This document shows positions 33,669 to 43,494 of a stretch of 64,000 bases of DNA, one piece after another; positions within the stretch are counted from its first letter, which is position 1, and each line of letters begins with the position of its first letter. The notes beneath the pieces are model-generated. The model was not told where the DNA came from, did no database searches, and saw nothing but the letters and a program-made list of their open reading frames with translations. A program made the position numbers and the translations under genes. Location: positions 124,001-188,000 of the forward strand of contig NZ_JAGEPF010000023.1 of the NCBI RefSeq assembly GCF_017573465.1. Reading direction: 5' to 3'. The DNA is from Actinomadura violacea. GTDB taxonomy: Bacteria; Actinomycetota; Actinomycetes; Streptosporangiales; Streptosporangiaceae.

Positions 33669-33905
33669 GTGCTGATCGATGAACCCGTCTCCGCGGAGAC
33701 CACCCCGGTGGGCCATCCTTCTCAGATCACCGGGACACGCGGCTGCTTCCGCGTGCGCCGGGTGCTGGAACAGTGGCAGGAGCCCGGCGAGGCCCGCTTC
33801 TACCGGCTGCAGGTCACGACGCCGGACGGACCGGCGATCGCGGAGGTGATGGGGCCGGCCGCAGGGGCGCCCGGCCCTTGGACGCTTCGCCGTATCTGGT
33901 CCTGA
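33669..33905 (+). CDS. Small SOS-controlled protein, DUF6504-like
   Basis: The 78-residue protein has LIDEPVSAETTPVGHPSQ, then RVRRVLEQWQEPGEARFYRLQVTT and a terminal PWTLRRIWS. This pattern resembles the small DUF6504 proteins encoded beside imuB/dnaE2 mutagenesis genes in actinobacteria. No imuB or dnaE2 is nearby, so this copy stands alone. A LexA box overlaps its promoter. The start is GTG 33669, about eight bases from the -10. Confidence 0.7.
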   Translation: MLIDEPVSAETTPVGHPSQITGTRGCFRVRRVLEQWQEPGEARFYRLQVTTPDGPAIAEVMGPAAGAPGPWTLRRIWS

Positions 33906-33928
33906 CGCCTGCGCCCGGGCGGGCCCCT

Positions 33929-33953
33929 CGGCACGGTGCCGGGCACCGTGCCG
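33929..33953. terminator. Bidirectional terminator
   Basis: A perfect 11-bp stem (33929-33939 with 33943-33953) and 3-base loop lie between convergent genes. Confidence 0.6.
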
Positions 33954-33968
33954 CGCCGGCCGGTCGGC

Positions 33969-34622
33969 CTACGGCTTCAGTCGCAGCACGATGCGGTCGG
34001 AGAACCCTCCTCTCTCGGCGTGTTTCGCAGAGCGGCTCGCCTCCAGGTCGTCCGGGGTCATGCCGTGGAGCGCGGCGAGCGCGCGAACGACCTCCAGCAC
34101 GTCGGCCAGTTCAGCGGGGTCCCCGCTCGTCGCGTACTCACCGGCCTCCTCGTAGAGCTTGGCGCGGAGGAGGGACGCGTACTCGTCCCGATCGGCGACC
34201 CGCGTCTCCGGTCGTCGACCCGCGCTCTGGATGAGATCGGGGATCCGATCGCGGACGAGCTTCTCGGCCCGCCCGCCGCCTTCCTTGGTGCGATGCTCGC
34301 TCGCGCCGTTCCGGCGGTCCAGAGCCTGGATCCATTTCACGGCCACCGCCGCCGTCTGCACCAGTTCGTTCCGCAAGGGCGCGGGTTCGGCCTCGGCCAT
34401 CGCCTCATGAAACTCCTCGGCGAGGATGTGCCGCCATGTCAGCTCGCCGCGCGACCACGCGGCCGCGCAGTCGCCCTTGGCCTTGTCGGCATCGCCGGTG
34501 AACACCGGCCCGCTGCCGTCGGGAAACTCCTGCACACCCCACATCCGGTCTTGCGCGGCGCGTTCGACCGCGATGTCCGCGAGAACCTTCTCCAGAGAAC
34601 CGGGCTCCTGTTCGTTCCGCAT
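33969..34622 (-). CDS. Double MazG-like NTP pyrophosphohydrolase
   Basis: The 217-residue protein joins two all-alpha NTP-pyrophosphatase domains. The N-terminal one has RAAQDRMWG, LAEEFHEAMAEA and NELVQTAAVAVKWIQ, with Gln where the ExxD Asp is usual. The C-terminal one begins KLVRDRIPDLI and has EEAGEY then AELADVLEVVRAL, keeping EExxE and ExxD. Such enzymes remove aberrant or excess nucleotides. ATG 34622 lacks a ribosome site but follows TAGCGT by eight bases, so it may be leaderless. Confidence 0.8.
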   Translation of the reverse strand: MRNEQEPGSLEKVLADIAVERAAQDRMWGVQEFPDGSGPVFTGDADKAKGDCAAAWSRGELTWRHILAEEFHEAMAEAEPAPLRNELVQTAAVAVKWIQALDRRNGASEHRTKEGGGRAEKLVRDRIPDLIQSAGRRPETRVADRDEYASLLRAKLYEEAGEYATSGDPAELADVLEVVRALAALHGMTPDDLEASRSAKHAERGGFSDRIVLRLKP

Positions 34623-34688
34623 GCCGACCGACGCTAACGGGCGCGGCGGCCTCCCGGCGGTGGCTCGGCGGTGACGTCGCCGGGACGG

Positions 34689-35591
34689 TCAGTCCGGGTC
34701 GGTGTCGTCGGGCTCGCAACTCAGGTAGTGATGCAGGACGGGCGGCAGTTCGTCCCAGAGCCACTCGTTCAGCGAGCCGGGGAAGTCCTCCGGTGCCTGG
34801 ACGGCGAGCCGGTGGGGCCCCGTCTGGACGAGCCTCACGGGGACGGGGCCATCGTCCCATATCTGCTCATGGCTGCCCCAGAACGCCGAGAAGTCGGCGC
34901 TCGTCAGCACCAGTTCCGAATGCAGGACGTGCTCGCCCCGGTGCCTGCCAAGAGGCAGCAGCCTCTGCGCGGCGGTGCGGAGGATGTTCAGAGCGGCGAG
35001 ATCGTGCGGGCAGGCCACACTGGTGATCTCCAGGTCGGGGAGACCGAAGCGGCGCAGGCCCCGAGTGGTGAGCCCGACGCAGGAGCAGCCGTCGATCTCG
35101 TCCTCGTCGGCCGTGCACCGGCCGGCGTTCCGGTAGGGCGGGAGCGCGGCGCCCGTCCAGCCGTCCGCGAGGGCGAAGTCCTCCGGTCGCGGTGCGGAGC
35201 GCGGTTGCACGACCTGGTCGATGTCGAGGTCGACGGGGACGCCGCCGAGCGATTCGGCGAGCGCCTCGGCGGTGGCGCGGGTGATGTGCGGGCCGATGGG
35301 CAGGTCGGCGACCGGCAGCACCGAGGTCACCCCGACGTGCCAGTCGCTGCGGCGGGCGCGTTCGGCGTCGTCCGGATCGGTGCTCGCCACCGGCCGCAGG
35401 TCCCAGGGAGACACCGCGGCCTTGTGCACGGCGACCATCAGGGCGGGCGTTCCGAGCCGTTGGAACATCGCGGCGCCGAGCCGGCCGGGTAGTCCCTGCC
35501 GGAGGGCGGCCGCGATGTCGTCGGGCGTCCGGTCGGCGGCGACGACGAACCGGGTGGTGGTCTCCTCGGGAACGGTGACGGTGATGGGCAA
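34689..35591 (-). CDS. Uncharacterised protein, paralogue of 44262-45215
   Basis: The 300-residue protein is homologous over its whole length to the gene at 44262-45215. Shared strips are GGVP(V/A)DL, (L/P)PP(Y/F)R(N/A)NAGRCTA-like Cys region, GCSCV, TRGLRRFGLP, ACPHDLAALN and FWG. Cysteines in GRC and GCSC might bind metal. No known domain is recognised. The start TTG 35591 follows GAGGAGG and aligns with the ATG of the paralogue. An upstream TTATCCACAGAACG element is shared with that paralogue. Confidence 0.8.
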   Translation of the reverse strand: MPITVTVPEETTTRFVVAADRTPDDIAAALRQGLPGRLGAAMFQRLGTPALMVAVHKAAVSPWDLRPVASTDPDDAERARRSDWHVGVTSVLPVADLPIGPHITRATAEALAESLGGVPVDLDIDQVVQPRSAPRPEDFALADGWTGAALPPYRNAGRCTADEDEIDGCSCVGLTTRGLRRFGLPDLEITSVACPHDLAALNILRTAAQRLLPLGRHRGEHVLHSELVLTSADFSAFWGSHEQIWDDGPVPVRLVQTGPHRLAVQAPEDFPGSLNEWLWDELPPVLHHYLSCEPDDTDPD

Positions 35592-35670
35592 GGGGGCCTC
35601 CTCGGGCCTGGCGGGATCGCGTGACGCCGTCAAGCCTCGGAGAGCGGCGGCGGAAACGGAACGAGAACGT

Positions 35671-35684
35671 CGTTCTGTGGATAA
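35671..35684 (-). promoter_or_regulatory. TTATCCACAGAACG element (DnaA-box-like), copy 1
   Basis: On the minus strand TTATCCACAGAACG lies about 80 bases before the start of the 34689-35591 gene. It contains the DnaA-box-like TTATCCACA. The same element precedes the paralogue at about 73 bases. Confidence 0.6.
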
Positions 35685-35794
35685 GGCCGATCATTTGCCG
35701 CCGAAAACCGACGAAATGTCCGAGTGATGATCGGATGGGGAGTTCGTTCCTGGTCGCCCGGCACACGCGCCGAGCGTCATGGGACGCTGAAGGG

Positions 35795-36733
35795 ATGGAC
35801 GCAACGGAACGGCTGGGCATCGGCTTGGCGGCGGTGGGACGCCCCGCCTATATCAACGTGGGCAGGACGGTTGAGCTGCCCGCTGACCGCGGAGTCGAGC
35901 AGATGCGGGATGCGACCTGGGCTCTTCTGGACAGCGCGTACGCGGCGGGCATTAGGTGGGTCGATACCGCGCGGTCCTATGGGCGCGCCGAAGAGTTCCT
36001 TGGGGAATGGCTTGCCGAGCGTATGCCGACCGGTCTGACCATCTCCAGTAAGTGGGGCTACACGTACGTCGGAGACTGGAGGCTCGACGCCCCGGTGCAC
36101 GAGGTCAAGGAACACAGCCTCGTCCGCTATCGAGGCCAGTGGGAGGAGACACGAGCGCTTCTCGGCGAGCGTCTCTCGGTCTACCAGGTGCATTCCCTCA
36201 CGGTGGACAGCCCGCTCTTCAACGACGTCCAACTGCAGGAGGCCATGGCCGAAGCGGCCGCCCAAGGTGTGCGCGTGGGATTCTCCACGTCCGGACCTGA
36301 GCAGGCCGCCACCATCCGTCGCGCCATGGAGTTGGAGGTCTCCGGCACGCGGCTTTTCAGCACTGTGCAATCGACCTGGAACGTCCTGGAGACGTCCGCA
36401 GGAGCGGCGCTAGAAGAAGCCCATAGGGCCGGCCTTCATGTCCTGCTCAAGGAGGTGCTCGCCAACGGCCGCCTCGCGGTACGGCCCCCGAGCGCGCTGG
36501 CCGCCATGGCATCCGAGAAGGGCATCGGCACCGACGCGCTGGCCCTGGCCGCCGCGCTGAGCCGGCCTTGGGCGGACACCGTCCTGATCGGCGCGGTGAG
36601 TCCGAGCCAGCTGGACGCGAACCTGGCGGCGGCGCGGGTGTCCCTGGACGAGCAGGAGCAGGACGTGCTGGCCGCGCTGAGCATCACGCCGGAACGCTAC
36701 TGGCGGGAACGCGGCGAGCTCCGCTGGGTCTGA
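35795..36733 (+). CDS. Aldo/keto reductase
   Basis: The 312-residue TIM-barrel oxidoreductase has IRWVDTARSYGRAEEFLGEWL, with the catalytic Asp/Tyr pair. ISSKWGY supplies the Lys, VYQVHSL the His-containing strip and VGFSTSG the following one, with a C-terminal IGAVSPSQLDANL cofactor region. It reduces carbonyl compounds with NADPH as inferred from the family; the substrate is unknown. ATG 35795 is directly preceded by GAAGGG, which is close for a ribosome site. Confidence 0.9.
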   Translation: MDATERLGIGLAAVGRPAYINVGRTVELPADRGVEQMRDATWALLDSAYAAGIRWVDTARSYGRAEEFLGEWLAERMPTGLTISSKWGYTYVGDWRLDAPVHEVKEHSLVRYRGQWEETRALLGERLSVYQVHSLTVDSPLFNDVQLQEAMAEAAAQGVRVGFSTSGPEQAATIRRAMELEVSGTRLFSTVQSTWNVLETSAGAALEEAHRAGLHVLLKEVLANGRLAVRPPSALAAMASEKGIGTDALALAAALSRPWADTVLIGAVSPSQLDANLAAARVSLDEQEQDVLAALSITPERYWRERGELRWV

Positions 36734-36798
36734 CCGGCCGGAGCGGGCGGCGCCCGTGGCACGATGAAGCGCGCCCACCAAGATCGGATTCCGTTCCC

Positions 36799-37707
36799 AT
36801 GCAGCCTGACGCCCCCCGGACGATCGGCCCCTACCGCGTGGTCGCCCGCCTCGGCTCGGGCGGCATGGGCGAGGTCTTCCTCGCCGCCTCGCCGAGCCGC
36901 CGGCTGGTCGCCGTGAAGGTCATCAGGCAGGAACTGCTGGGCGACCCGCGCTGGCGCGCACGATTCCGCCGCGAGGTCACCTCCGCCCGGTCGGTCAGCG
37001 GCTTCTACACCGCGGCCGTCGTCGACGCGGACCCCGACGCGGACCGGCCATGGCTGGCGACGCAGTACATCCGCGGGGTGAGCCTGTCCAAGGTCGTCCG
37101 GGAGAAGGGGCCGCTGCCCGAGCAGGCGGCGTGCAGGCTGGGGGCGGGCCTGGGGGAGGCGCTGATCGCGATCCACCGCGCGGGGATCGTCCACCGCGAC
37201 CTGAAGCCGTCGAACGTACTGCTGGCCTCGGACGGCCCGCGCGTCATCGACTTCGGCATCGCCCGCCCGCTGGACGCGCTGCCCCTCGCGCGATCGGAGA
37301 TCGTCGGCACGCCCGCCTACATGTCACCCGAGCAGGCCCTCGGCGAGCCCGTCACACCGAAGAGCGACGTGTTCTCGCTCGGAGCCACGCTCGTCTACGC
37401 GGCGACCGGTTCCGCGCCGTTCGGCACCGGCCACAAGGTGCGCGGACGCATCGTGTACGGCCGTCCCGACCTCGACGGTCTGCCCGATCCCATGCGCGGC
37501 CTCGTGACACGCTGCCTCGTCAAGGATCCAGAGGAACGGCCCACACCGGAGCAGGTTCTCACTGCCCTCTCCACGCTCCTTGATGCCGTCTATGGAGACG
37601 AGGAACTCGTGGAAGGCATCGTCGACCTCATGGACGTTCCGGAACAGACACTCATCGAAGTGACAGCCGAGCAGCCCACCCTGGTTGAGCAGCCTGAGCA
37701 GGCCTAG
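36799..37707 (+). CDS. Soluble serine/threonine protein kinase (PknB-type)
   Basis: The 302-residue eukaryotic-like kinase has the glycine loop GSGGMGEVF, VAVKVI lysine, HRDLKPSNVLL, DFGIARP, GTPAYMSPEQA and SDVFSLGATLVYAATG. All catalytic residues are present. It lacks the usual long juxtamembrane linker, membrane helix and PASTA domains, ending in an acidic tail rich in Glu/Gln/Pro. It is therefore a cytoplasmic signalling kinase of unknown target. It follows the aldo/keto reductase at 65 bases. Confidence 0.93.
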   Translation: MQPDAPRTIGPYRVVARLGSGGMGEVFLAASPSRRLVAVKVIRQELLGDPRWRARFRREVTSARSVSGFYTAAVVDADPDADRPWLATQYIRGVSLSKVVREKGPLPEQAACRLGAGLGEALIAIHRAGIVHRDLKPSNVLLASDGPRVIDFGIARPLDALPLARSEIVGTPAYMSPEQALGEPVTPKSDVFSLGATLVYAATGSAPFGTGHKVRGRIVYGRPDLDGLPDPMRGLVTRCLVKDPEERPTPEQVLTALSTLLDAVYGDEELVEGIVDLMDVPEQTLIEVTAEQPTLVEQPEQA

Positions 37708-37728
37708 ACAACGGTCGTCTTCGAGGGG

Positions 37729-38391
37729 TCAGGGCAGGTCGTCCACCAGCGCGTCCCAGAAGGCGTTCTCATACGCGTGCAAGAGACGGGCCGCACGGGA
37801 CGCTTCTACAGGGTCGTCACCAGAGGCCAAACCCGTGGCGATGACCGAAAGAGCCTGCTCCTCGAAACCGGGCGGCGACTCGGCGAAGAAGGAGAAGAAC
37901 CCGACGGCCTCCTCGTCGAACCCGTAGCGCTCACGAAGCGCCGTGGCGGTACGGGCGCAGTAGGCGCCCCACTCCTCCAGGTTGGCCAGCATGGCCAGTG
38001 CCACTTCGGTGGACGTGCCGAAGGCGGCCCGCTGTGCCAGGTACGCCGGATAAGCCTGGGCGAACGGATGAGGGTCGTACTCTCTGAGATTCTTCTCACT
38101 TTTACCGAGAGCGTCGGCGAAACGGTCGAGCAGTATGAGTGCCTGCGCCTCGCCCTCCGCGAGCCCCAGGAACAGGCCGCCGGCCGGCGGTGCCGGGAAA
38201 CGCGCGGCCAGCAGCGCGAAACTGCGTTGGTCGCTGCCGACGATCCGATACTCCTCTGCGGCCAGCCTTACCAGGCACTCCCGGGGCAGTTCGCCCGCTT
38301 CCAGAAGGTCCAGGAAGCGGTTGCCGCCCGCCTTCGCCGCGACGTCCCGGCGCGCTCCCGCGAGCAACTCCGCGGCACTGTTGTCGGTCAT
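37729..38391 (-). CDS. TenA/PqqC-like haem-oxygenase-fold protein
   Basis: The 220-residue all-helical protein resembles the TENA/THI-4 family: FLDLLEAGELPRECLVRLAAEEYRIVGSDQRSFALLAARFP, FLGLAEGEAQAL, YLAQRAAFGTSTEVALAMLANLEEWGAYC and a late FFSFFAESPPGFEEQALSVI. Cys within EWGAYCART may correspond to the TenA active-site region. Thiaminase activity is not assured, since many members lack it. It is convergent with the kinase gene and divergent from gltA. Confidence 0.75.
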   Translation of the reverse strand: MTDNSAAELLAGARRDVAAKAGGNRFLDLLEAGELPRECLVRLAAEEYRIVGSDQRSFALLAARFPAPPAGGLFLGLAEGEAQALILLDRFADALGKSEKNLREYDPHPFAQAYPAYLAQRAAFGTSTEVALAMLANLEEWGAYCARTATALRERYGFDEEAVGFFSFFAESPPGFEEQALSVIATGLASGDDPVEASRAARLLHAYENAFWDALVDDLP

Positions 38392-38520
38392 GTACCCAGC
38401 GCAACATCCCCGCGGCTCCGGCGTCAACGAGACGGGCGCCGATCAGCCCATGTGATCACCTCGATACGATGAAGACCGGAACGTCTACGCAGGTGTGGAC
38501 GGAGTTGGGAGCGAGCGTAT

Positions 38521-39804
<1,284 letters not shown>

Positions 39805-39822
39805 TCGACGACCGAGTGCGCA

Positions 39823-39846
39823 GCGGGCGGGCTCACGCCCGCCCGC
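39823..39846 (+). terminator. gltA terminator
   Basis: Perfect 10-bp stem GCGGGCGGGC/GCCCGCCCGC with loop TCAC, 19 bases after the gltA stop. Confidence 0.7.
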
Positions 39847-39966
39847 GCGCGCTTGCGATACACGTCCCTTCCCCGCTGGGCCTCGGGACGCTCGGCTGAT
39901 CGCATTCTCAGGGCCTCCGCGTTAGCCTGTGGGCGGCGATTCCCCGGCGGAAGGCGGCCCAGGCCG

Positions 39967-41190
39967 ATGCCATCACTAGTCGAGACGCGACTGTCCAGCC
40001 TGGACTTCTGGGCGACGCCGCAGGCCGAACGCGACGAGGTGTTCGCCGGCCTGAGATCCGCGAAGGATCCCGTCTTCTGCCCCTTGCAGGACGAGCCCGG
40101 CTTCTACGCGCTCACCCGGTACGAGCAGGTCGCCGAGGCCAGCCGCCGTCCCGAGGTGTTCAGTTCGGAACCCACGGCGGTGAGCCTCGTGGATCCGCCG
40201 GAGGCGATCGCCGAGTACTCCGGCTCGATGATCAGCATGGACGACCCGCGGCACGCGCGGCTCCGGCGGATCGTCTCCCGCTCGTTCACCCCGCGCATGG
40301 TCGAGCGGTTCGCGGGGGACGTCACCGTCCTCGCCCGCCGGATCGTCGACGAACTGGCCGAGCGGGGCCCCTGCGACTTCGTCGAGCACGTCGCCATGCC
40401 GATGCCCCTGCGGATCATCTGCTCGATGATGGGCATCCCGGACTCGGAGTACGACGGGGTCATCGACGCCACGAACATGATCCTGGCGATCGGCGATCCC
40501 GACTACGTCGGCCCGTCCGGCGAGGACCGCATCACGACGTTGCGCGACCGGTTCGCGCATCTGCACGAACTCATGGGCGACCTGGGGCGGCTGCGCCGTG
40601 AGGAGCCGGCTGACGACCTCGTCACGGCGTTGATGCACGCGAACGTGGACGGGGAGTCGCTCACGACCGTCGAACTGGCCCGCTTCTTCACGCTGCTGGT
40701 CGTCGCGGGGAACGAGACGACGCGCAACGCGTTGTCGCACGCGCTTGCCCTGCTCACCGCAAACCCGGACCAGCACGCACTGCTTGTGGCCGATGTGGAG
40801 GGACGTCTTCCCGGGGCGGTGGAGGAGGTCGTCCGCTACGCGACCCCCGTGACGTGGATGCGCCGCACGCTTTCCCAGGACTACGACCTGCAGGGCCACG
40901 TGTACCGGACCGGCGAGCGAGTGGTGCTCTACTACAACTCGGCCAACCGGGACGACACGGTGTTCAAAGACCCGCACACGTTCGACATCAGGCGCTCGCC
41001 GAATCCCCACATCGGGTTCGGGGCGCCAGGGCCGCATTTCTGCCTCGGTGCTCATCTCGCCCGCCGCGAGGTCACGGTCCTGCTGCGGGAGCTCTACACG
41101 CGCCTGCCCGATCTGCACGCCACCGCGGCCCCGGTCCGGCAGCGGACGAGCTTCATCAACGGGATCAAGTCCCTTCCCTGCGCCTTTTGA
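39967..41190 (+). CDS. Cytochrome P450 (CYP124/125/142-like)
   Basis: The 407-residue P450 has I-helix AGNETTRN (247-254), EEVVRYATPV, MRRTL, and the haem loop FGAPGPHFCLGAHLARRE with Cys359. AGNETTRN and SMDDPRHARLRRIVSRSFTP resemble the actinobacterial CYP124/125/142 clade that hydroxylates lipid or sterol side chains. A redox partner is not adjacent. Sterol activity is only a hint, though steroid-ring genes lie at the left of the window. Confidence 0.92.
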   Translation: MPSLVETRLSSLDFWATPQAERDEVFAGLRSAKDPVFCPLQDEPGFYALTRYEQVAEASRRPEVFSSEPTAVSLVDPPEAIAEYSGSMISMDDPRHARLRRIVSRSFTPRMVERFAGDVTVLARRIVDELAERGPCDFVEHVAMPMPLRIICSMMGIPDSEYDGVIDATNMILAIGDPDYVGPSGEDRITTLRDRFAHLHELMGDLGRLRREEPADDLVTALMHANVDGESLTTVELARFFTLLVVAGNETTRNALSHALALLTANPDQHALLVADVEGRLPGAVEEVVRYATPVTWMRRTLSQDYDLQGHVYRTGERVVLYYNSANRDDTVFKDPHTFDIRRSPNPHIGFGAPGPHFCLGAHLARREVTVLLRELYTRLPDLHATAAPVRQRTSFINGIKSLPCAF

Positions 41191-41229
41191 ACACCACAAA
41201 GTAGGACATTAGCCGCGAATTTACGGGGC

Positions 41230-41243
41230 TTGTCCACAGAATG
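41230..41243 (+). promoter_or_regulatory. TTGTCCACAGAATG element (DnaA-box-like), copy 3
   Basis: TTGTCCACAGAATG on the plus strand begins 90 and ends 77 bases before ATG 41320. It differs at two positions from the element upstream of the two paralogous genes; TTGTCCACA is a known actinobacterial DnaA-box form. Confidence 0.55.
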
Positions 41244-41319
41244 ACGTTCCCCTATTGCGGGCGCGCCGGATGGGCGAGGCTGTCACGCGTCACATCCCGG
41301 TACACGGAAAGGCGCGACC

Positions 41320-42150
41320 ATGCCCGCCCAGATCATGCCCGCCCAGACCGAGCTTGCACAGACGAAGCCCGCCCAGGCCGCACGCGGAGACCTCGGCCCC
41401 AACCAGCTCGCCGTCCGGCTCGGACTGACCCGATGGCAGTTGCGCCTCGGACGTGAGCACGGCCTGCTCCCCGAGCCCGACCTCGACGGCGAACGGTGGT
41501 CCGCCCGGCTCGCCGGCGAATGCGCGGACCGGCGCGATCAGGTGGCCGCCCGGTTCGGAGACGAACCCCCGGTCGGGGCGATCCGCGCCGCCTCCCGGCT
41601 GGCCGTGCGGACGGGCCTCGACGTCGAGCGCCGCGACGTCGAGGTGCTGGTGGCCCGGGAGGACCTCGACGTCGTCAGCAGTTTCCGCGGCCATCCGCTC
41701 TATCTGCTGCGCGACCTCGACGCCCTCGATCCCCGCGCGGTCCGCGAGGTCGTCTCCGCCAGGAAGGGGCCGCTGTTCGACAGCGTCGACGCCGGCGGGG
41801 CGGTGGCGATCCTCGGCTGGCCGCGGAAGACCTTCGACCGCATCGCCGGTGAACGGGCGCTGGCGACCGACCGGTTCGGACGCTACGCGCTAGCCGACAT
41901 ACATGCTCTCGCGGCGGACGAAGATCTCGCCCAGGAGGTCCGCGATGAGAAGCTCCGGCGGGCCCTGGCCAAGTCCAGACGTGCCGAGACCGACATCGAG
42001 GACGTCGTGCGGGGCTGGATGCTGCGCTGCACCGCCTACCTCGACCGCGACGCCGACCAGCCTCCGGACCCCGCGCTCCTCGGTCGCGCGATCCGCAGCC
42101 TCGTGGGCACCCGTGCCGAGAGCGCCGGATACGAGCGCGAGAGCGTGTGA
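41320..42150 (+). CDS. DUF6397-like putative DNA-binding protein
   Basis: The 276-residue protein begins with a short repeat (MPAQIMPAQTELAQTKPAQ). A MerR/excisionase-like helix region follows (PNQLAVRLGLTRWQLRLGREHGLLP), then AIRAASRLAVRTGLDVERRDVEVLV as a possible second module. PLYLLRDLDALD and a Lys/Arg-rich C-terminal helix complete it. The layout resembles actinobacterial DUF6397 proteins. GGAAAGG precedes ATG 41320; ATG 41335 is an alternative. It shares the upstream DnaA-box-like element with two other genes. Confidence 0.75.
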   Translation: MPAQIMPAQTELAQTKPAQAARGDLGPNQLAVRLGLTRWQLRLGREHGLLPEPDLDGERWSARLAGECADRRDQVAARFGDEPPVGAIRAASRLAVRTGLDVERRDVEVLVAREDLDVVSSFRGHPLYLLRDLDALDPRAVREVVSARKGPLFDSVDAGGAVAILGWPRKTFDRIAGERALATDRFGRYALADIHALAADEDLAQEVRDEKLRRALAKSRRAETDIEDVVRGWMLRCTAYLDRDADQPPDPALLGRAIRSLVGTRAESAGYERESV

Positions 42151-42252
42151 ACGGCAGAGCCCCGGGGGGTGTGTGAAGAGACCGACGCGGGACCGCAACG
42201 TCGACGGGAGGCCGCACGACTCCCGGCCCGGTGCGCGCGATTCCGCGCGCGA

Positions 42253-43494
42253 TCACGTGCGCCGCGAGCTGTAACGCCGTCCGGGCGGGCGCCTCCGGTC
42301 GGTGGTCTGGTGGGCGATGGCGGCCTGAAGACGGTCGCGCGCCTCCGTCCGGGACATCGCGGGAAGCCGTTGGGGGAGATGCGCCGCCAGCGCGGAAGGG
42401 GCGTCGACCAGGCCGTCGTCGTCCACGCGGGCCCGGGGACCCGGCCACGGACCGAGAAGCACCGTGGACCACGCGCCCGGGTGGCGGTCGAGGAGCGCGG
42501 CGATCCGTCCGGCCTCCTCCGCGCAGTCGGCCACCAGCAGGAGGCGGCGGGCGACGGCCGCACCGGTGTTCCGCCGGATCGCCAGTTCGGTCTCCAGGTA
42601 GGCCAGCGCGGCGTCGAGGTTGCCCGGAATGAACAGGCCGGCGGCGTTCTCGTCGAGCAGTTCGTCCTCGGCGAGCCCGAAGAGCCGGGTGGCATCGGGG
42701 CGGGGGATCACCACAAGGGAGCTGTCCCCGTGCTCGCCGAGCGCGGACAGGGCGAGCACCCGGGCGCTGTCGACGGCGCCGCTGCCGGCGAGCGCCAGCG
42801 CCGGCACCGCGAACGGGTCGAGGGAGGGGCGGTAGGTGAACGGGACGGGCCGTGGGTCGGGCCCGCCCGTCGAAGCGGCGATCACCGGCATACCGGCGGT
42901 CGCCGCCGCGAGGATCCGGTGCCGGAACGGATAGCAGATCGCGGCGGCCGCGGGAAGGAGGAGGCCGAGCAGCAGAACCGGTTGCACCGGACGCATCTGC
43001 GGTTCGTCGTCGGCCTGCTCGCGCAGGCGCACGGGAACCCGCTCGCTCTCTCCGCTCCACGGAGCGGCCGTCGGGACCGGCGTCGGCGCGGGGGCCGGGG
43101 GGATGCCGTCCGGGGCCTTCAAGGCGGGACGCGGACTCGGCCGGTCGGGCGGTGCGGGCCGCCGCCGTCCGCGCTTCGGAGCCTTCTCGAACCGTCCCCG
43201 TCTGCGGGCGGCATCGTCCCCGAGGCCCGCCCCCCTCTTCCTGGAGCCGTCGAACATGGCCAGCCAGGCTTCTCTGCACAGCTGCGCGGTGTACCGGTCA
43301 CCGTCGAGGACGTGGCGGCAGGGGGCAGCCGCCGATCTTCGTGGCTCCGGCCGGGGCCCCGGCGCCGCGTCGGCGGGGGCCGCGCTGAAGGAGATCACGC
43401 CCGCCGCCGCGGTGCAGCCGAGCAGTCCGCAAGTACAGCGAACGATTTCGCTAAATATGTCTGTCATCCTGGGATCTGCCAGGAAACGGGTCAT
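42253..43494 (-). CDS. Membrane-anchored hypothetical protein
   Basis: The 413-residue protein has an N-terminal hydrophobic stretch with three Cys (IVRCTCGLLGCTAAAGVISF), a Pro/Arg-rich middle of about 90 residues, and one clear membrane helix (VLLLGLLLPAAAAICYPF). A C-terminal 200-residue domain follows with DSARVLALSALGEHGDSSLVVIPRPDATRLFG and RRLLLVADCAEEAGRIAALLDRHP. That last domain resembles the C-terminal region of some membrane-bound BTAD/LysM regulators, but no DNA-binding part is present. ATG 43494 or 43467 may be the start. Confidence 0.65.
   Translation of the reverse strand: MTRFLADPRMTDIFSEIVRCTCGLLGCTAAAGVISFSAAPADAAPGPRPEPRRSAAAPCRHVLDGDRYTAQLCREAWLAMFDGSRKRGAGLGDDAARRRGRFEKAPKRGRRRPAPPDRPSPRPALKAPDGIPPAPAPTPVPTAAPWSGESERVPVRLREQADDEPQMRPVQPVLLLGLLLPAAAAICYPFRHRILAAATAGMPVIAASTGGPDPRPVPFTYRPSLDPFAVPALALAGSGAVDSARVLALSALGEHGDSSLVVIPRPDATRLFGLAEDELLDENAAGLFIPGNLDAALAYLETELAIRRNTGAAVARRLLLVADCAEEAGRIAALLDRHPGAWSTVLLGPWPGPRARVDDDGLVDAPSALAAHLPQRLPAMSRTEARDRLQAAIAHQTTDRRRPPGRRYSSRRT

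Noticed and set aside
32842..33682. Long frames on both strands over the CCGCCG/CACCACC region
   Set aside because: Low-complexity GC-rich repeats suppress stop codons in every frame. No start signal or domain is present.
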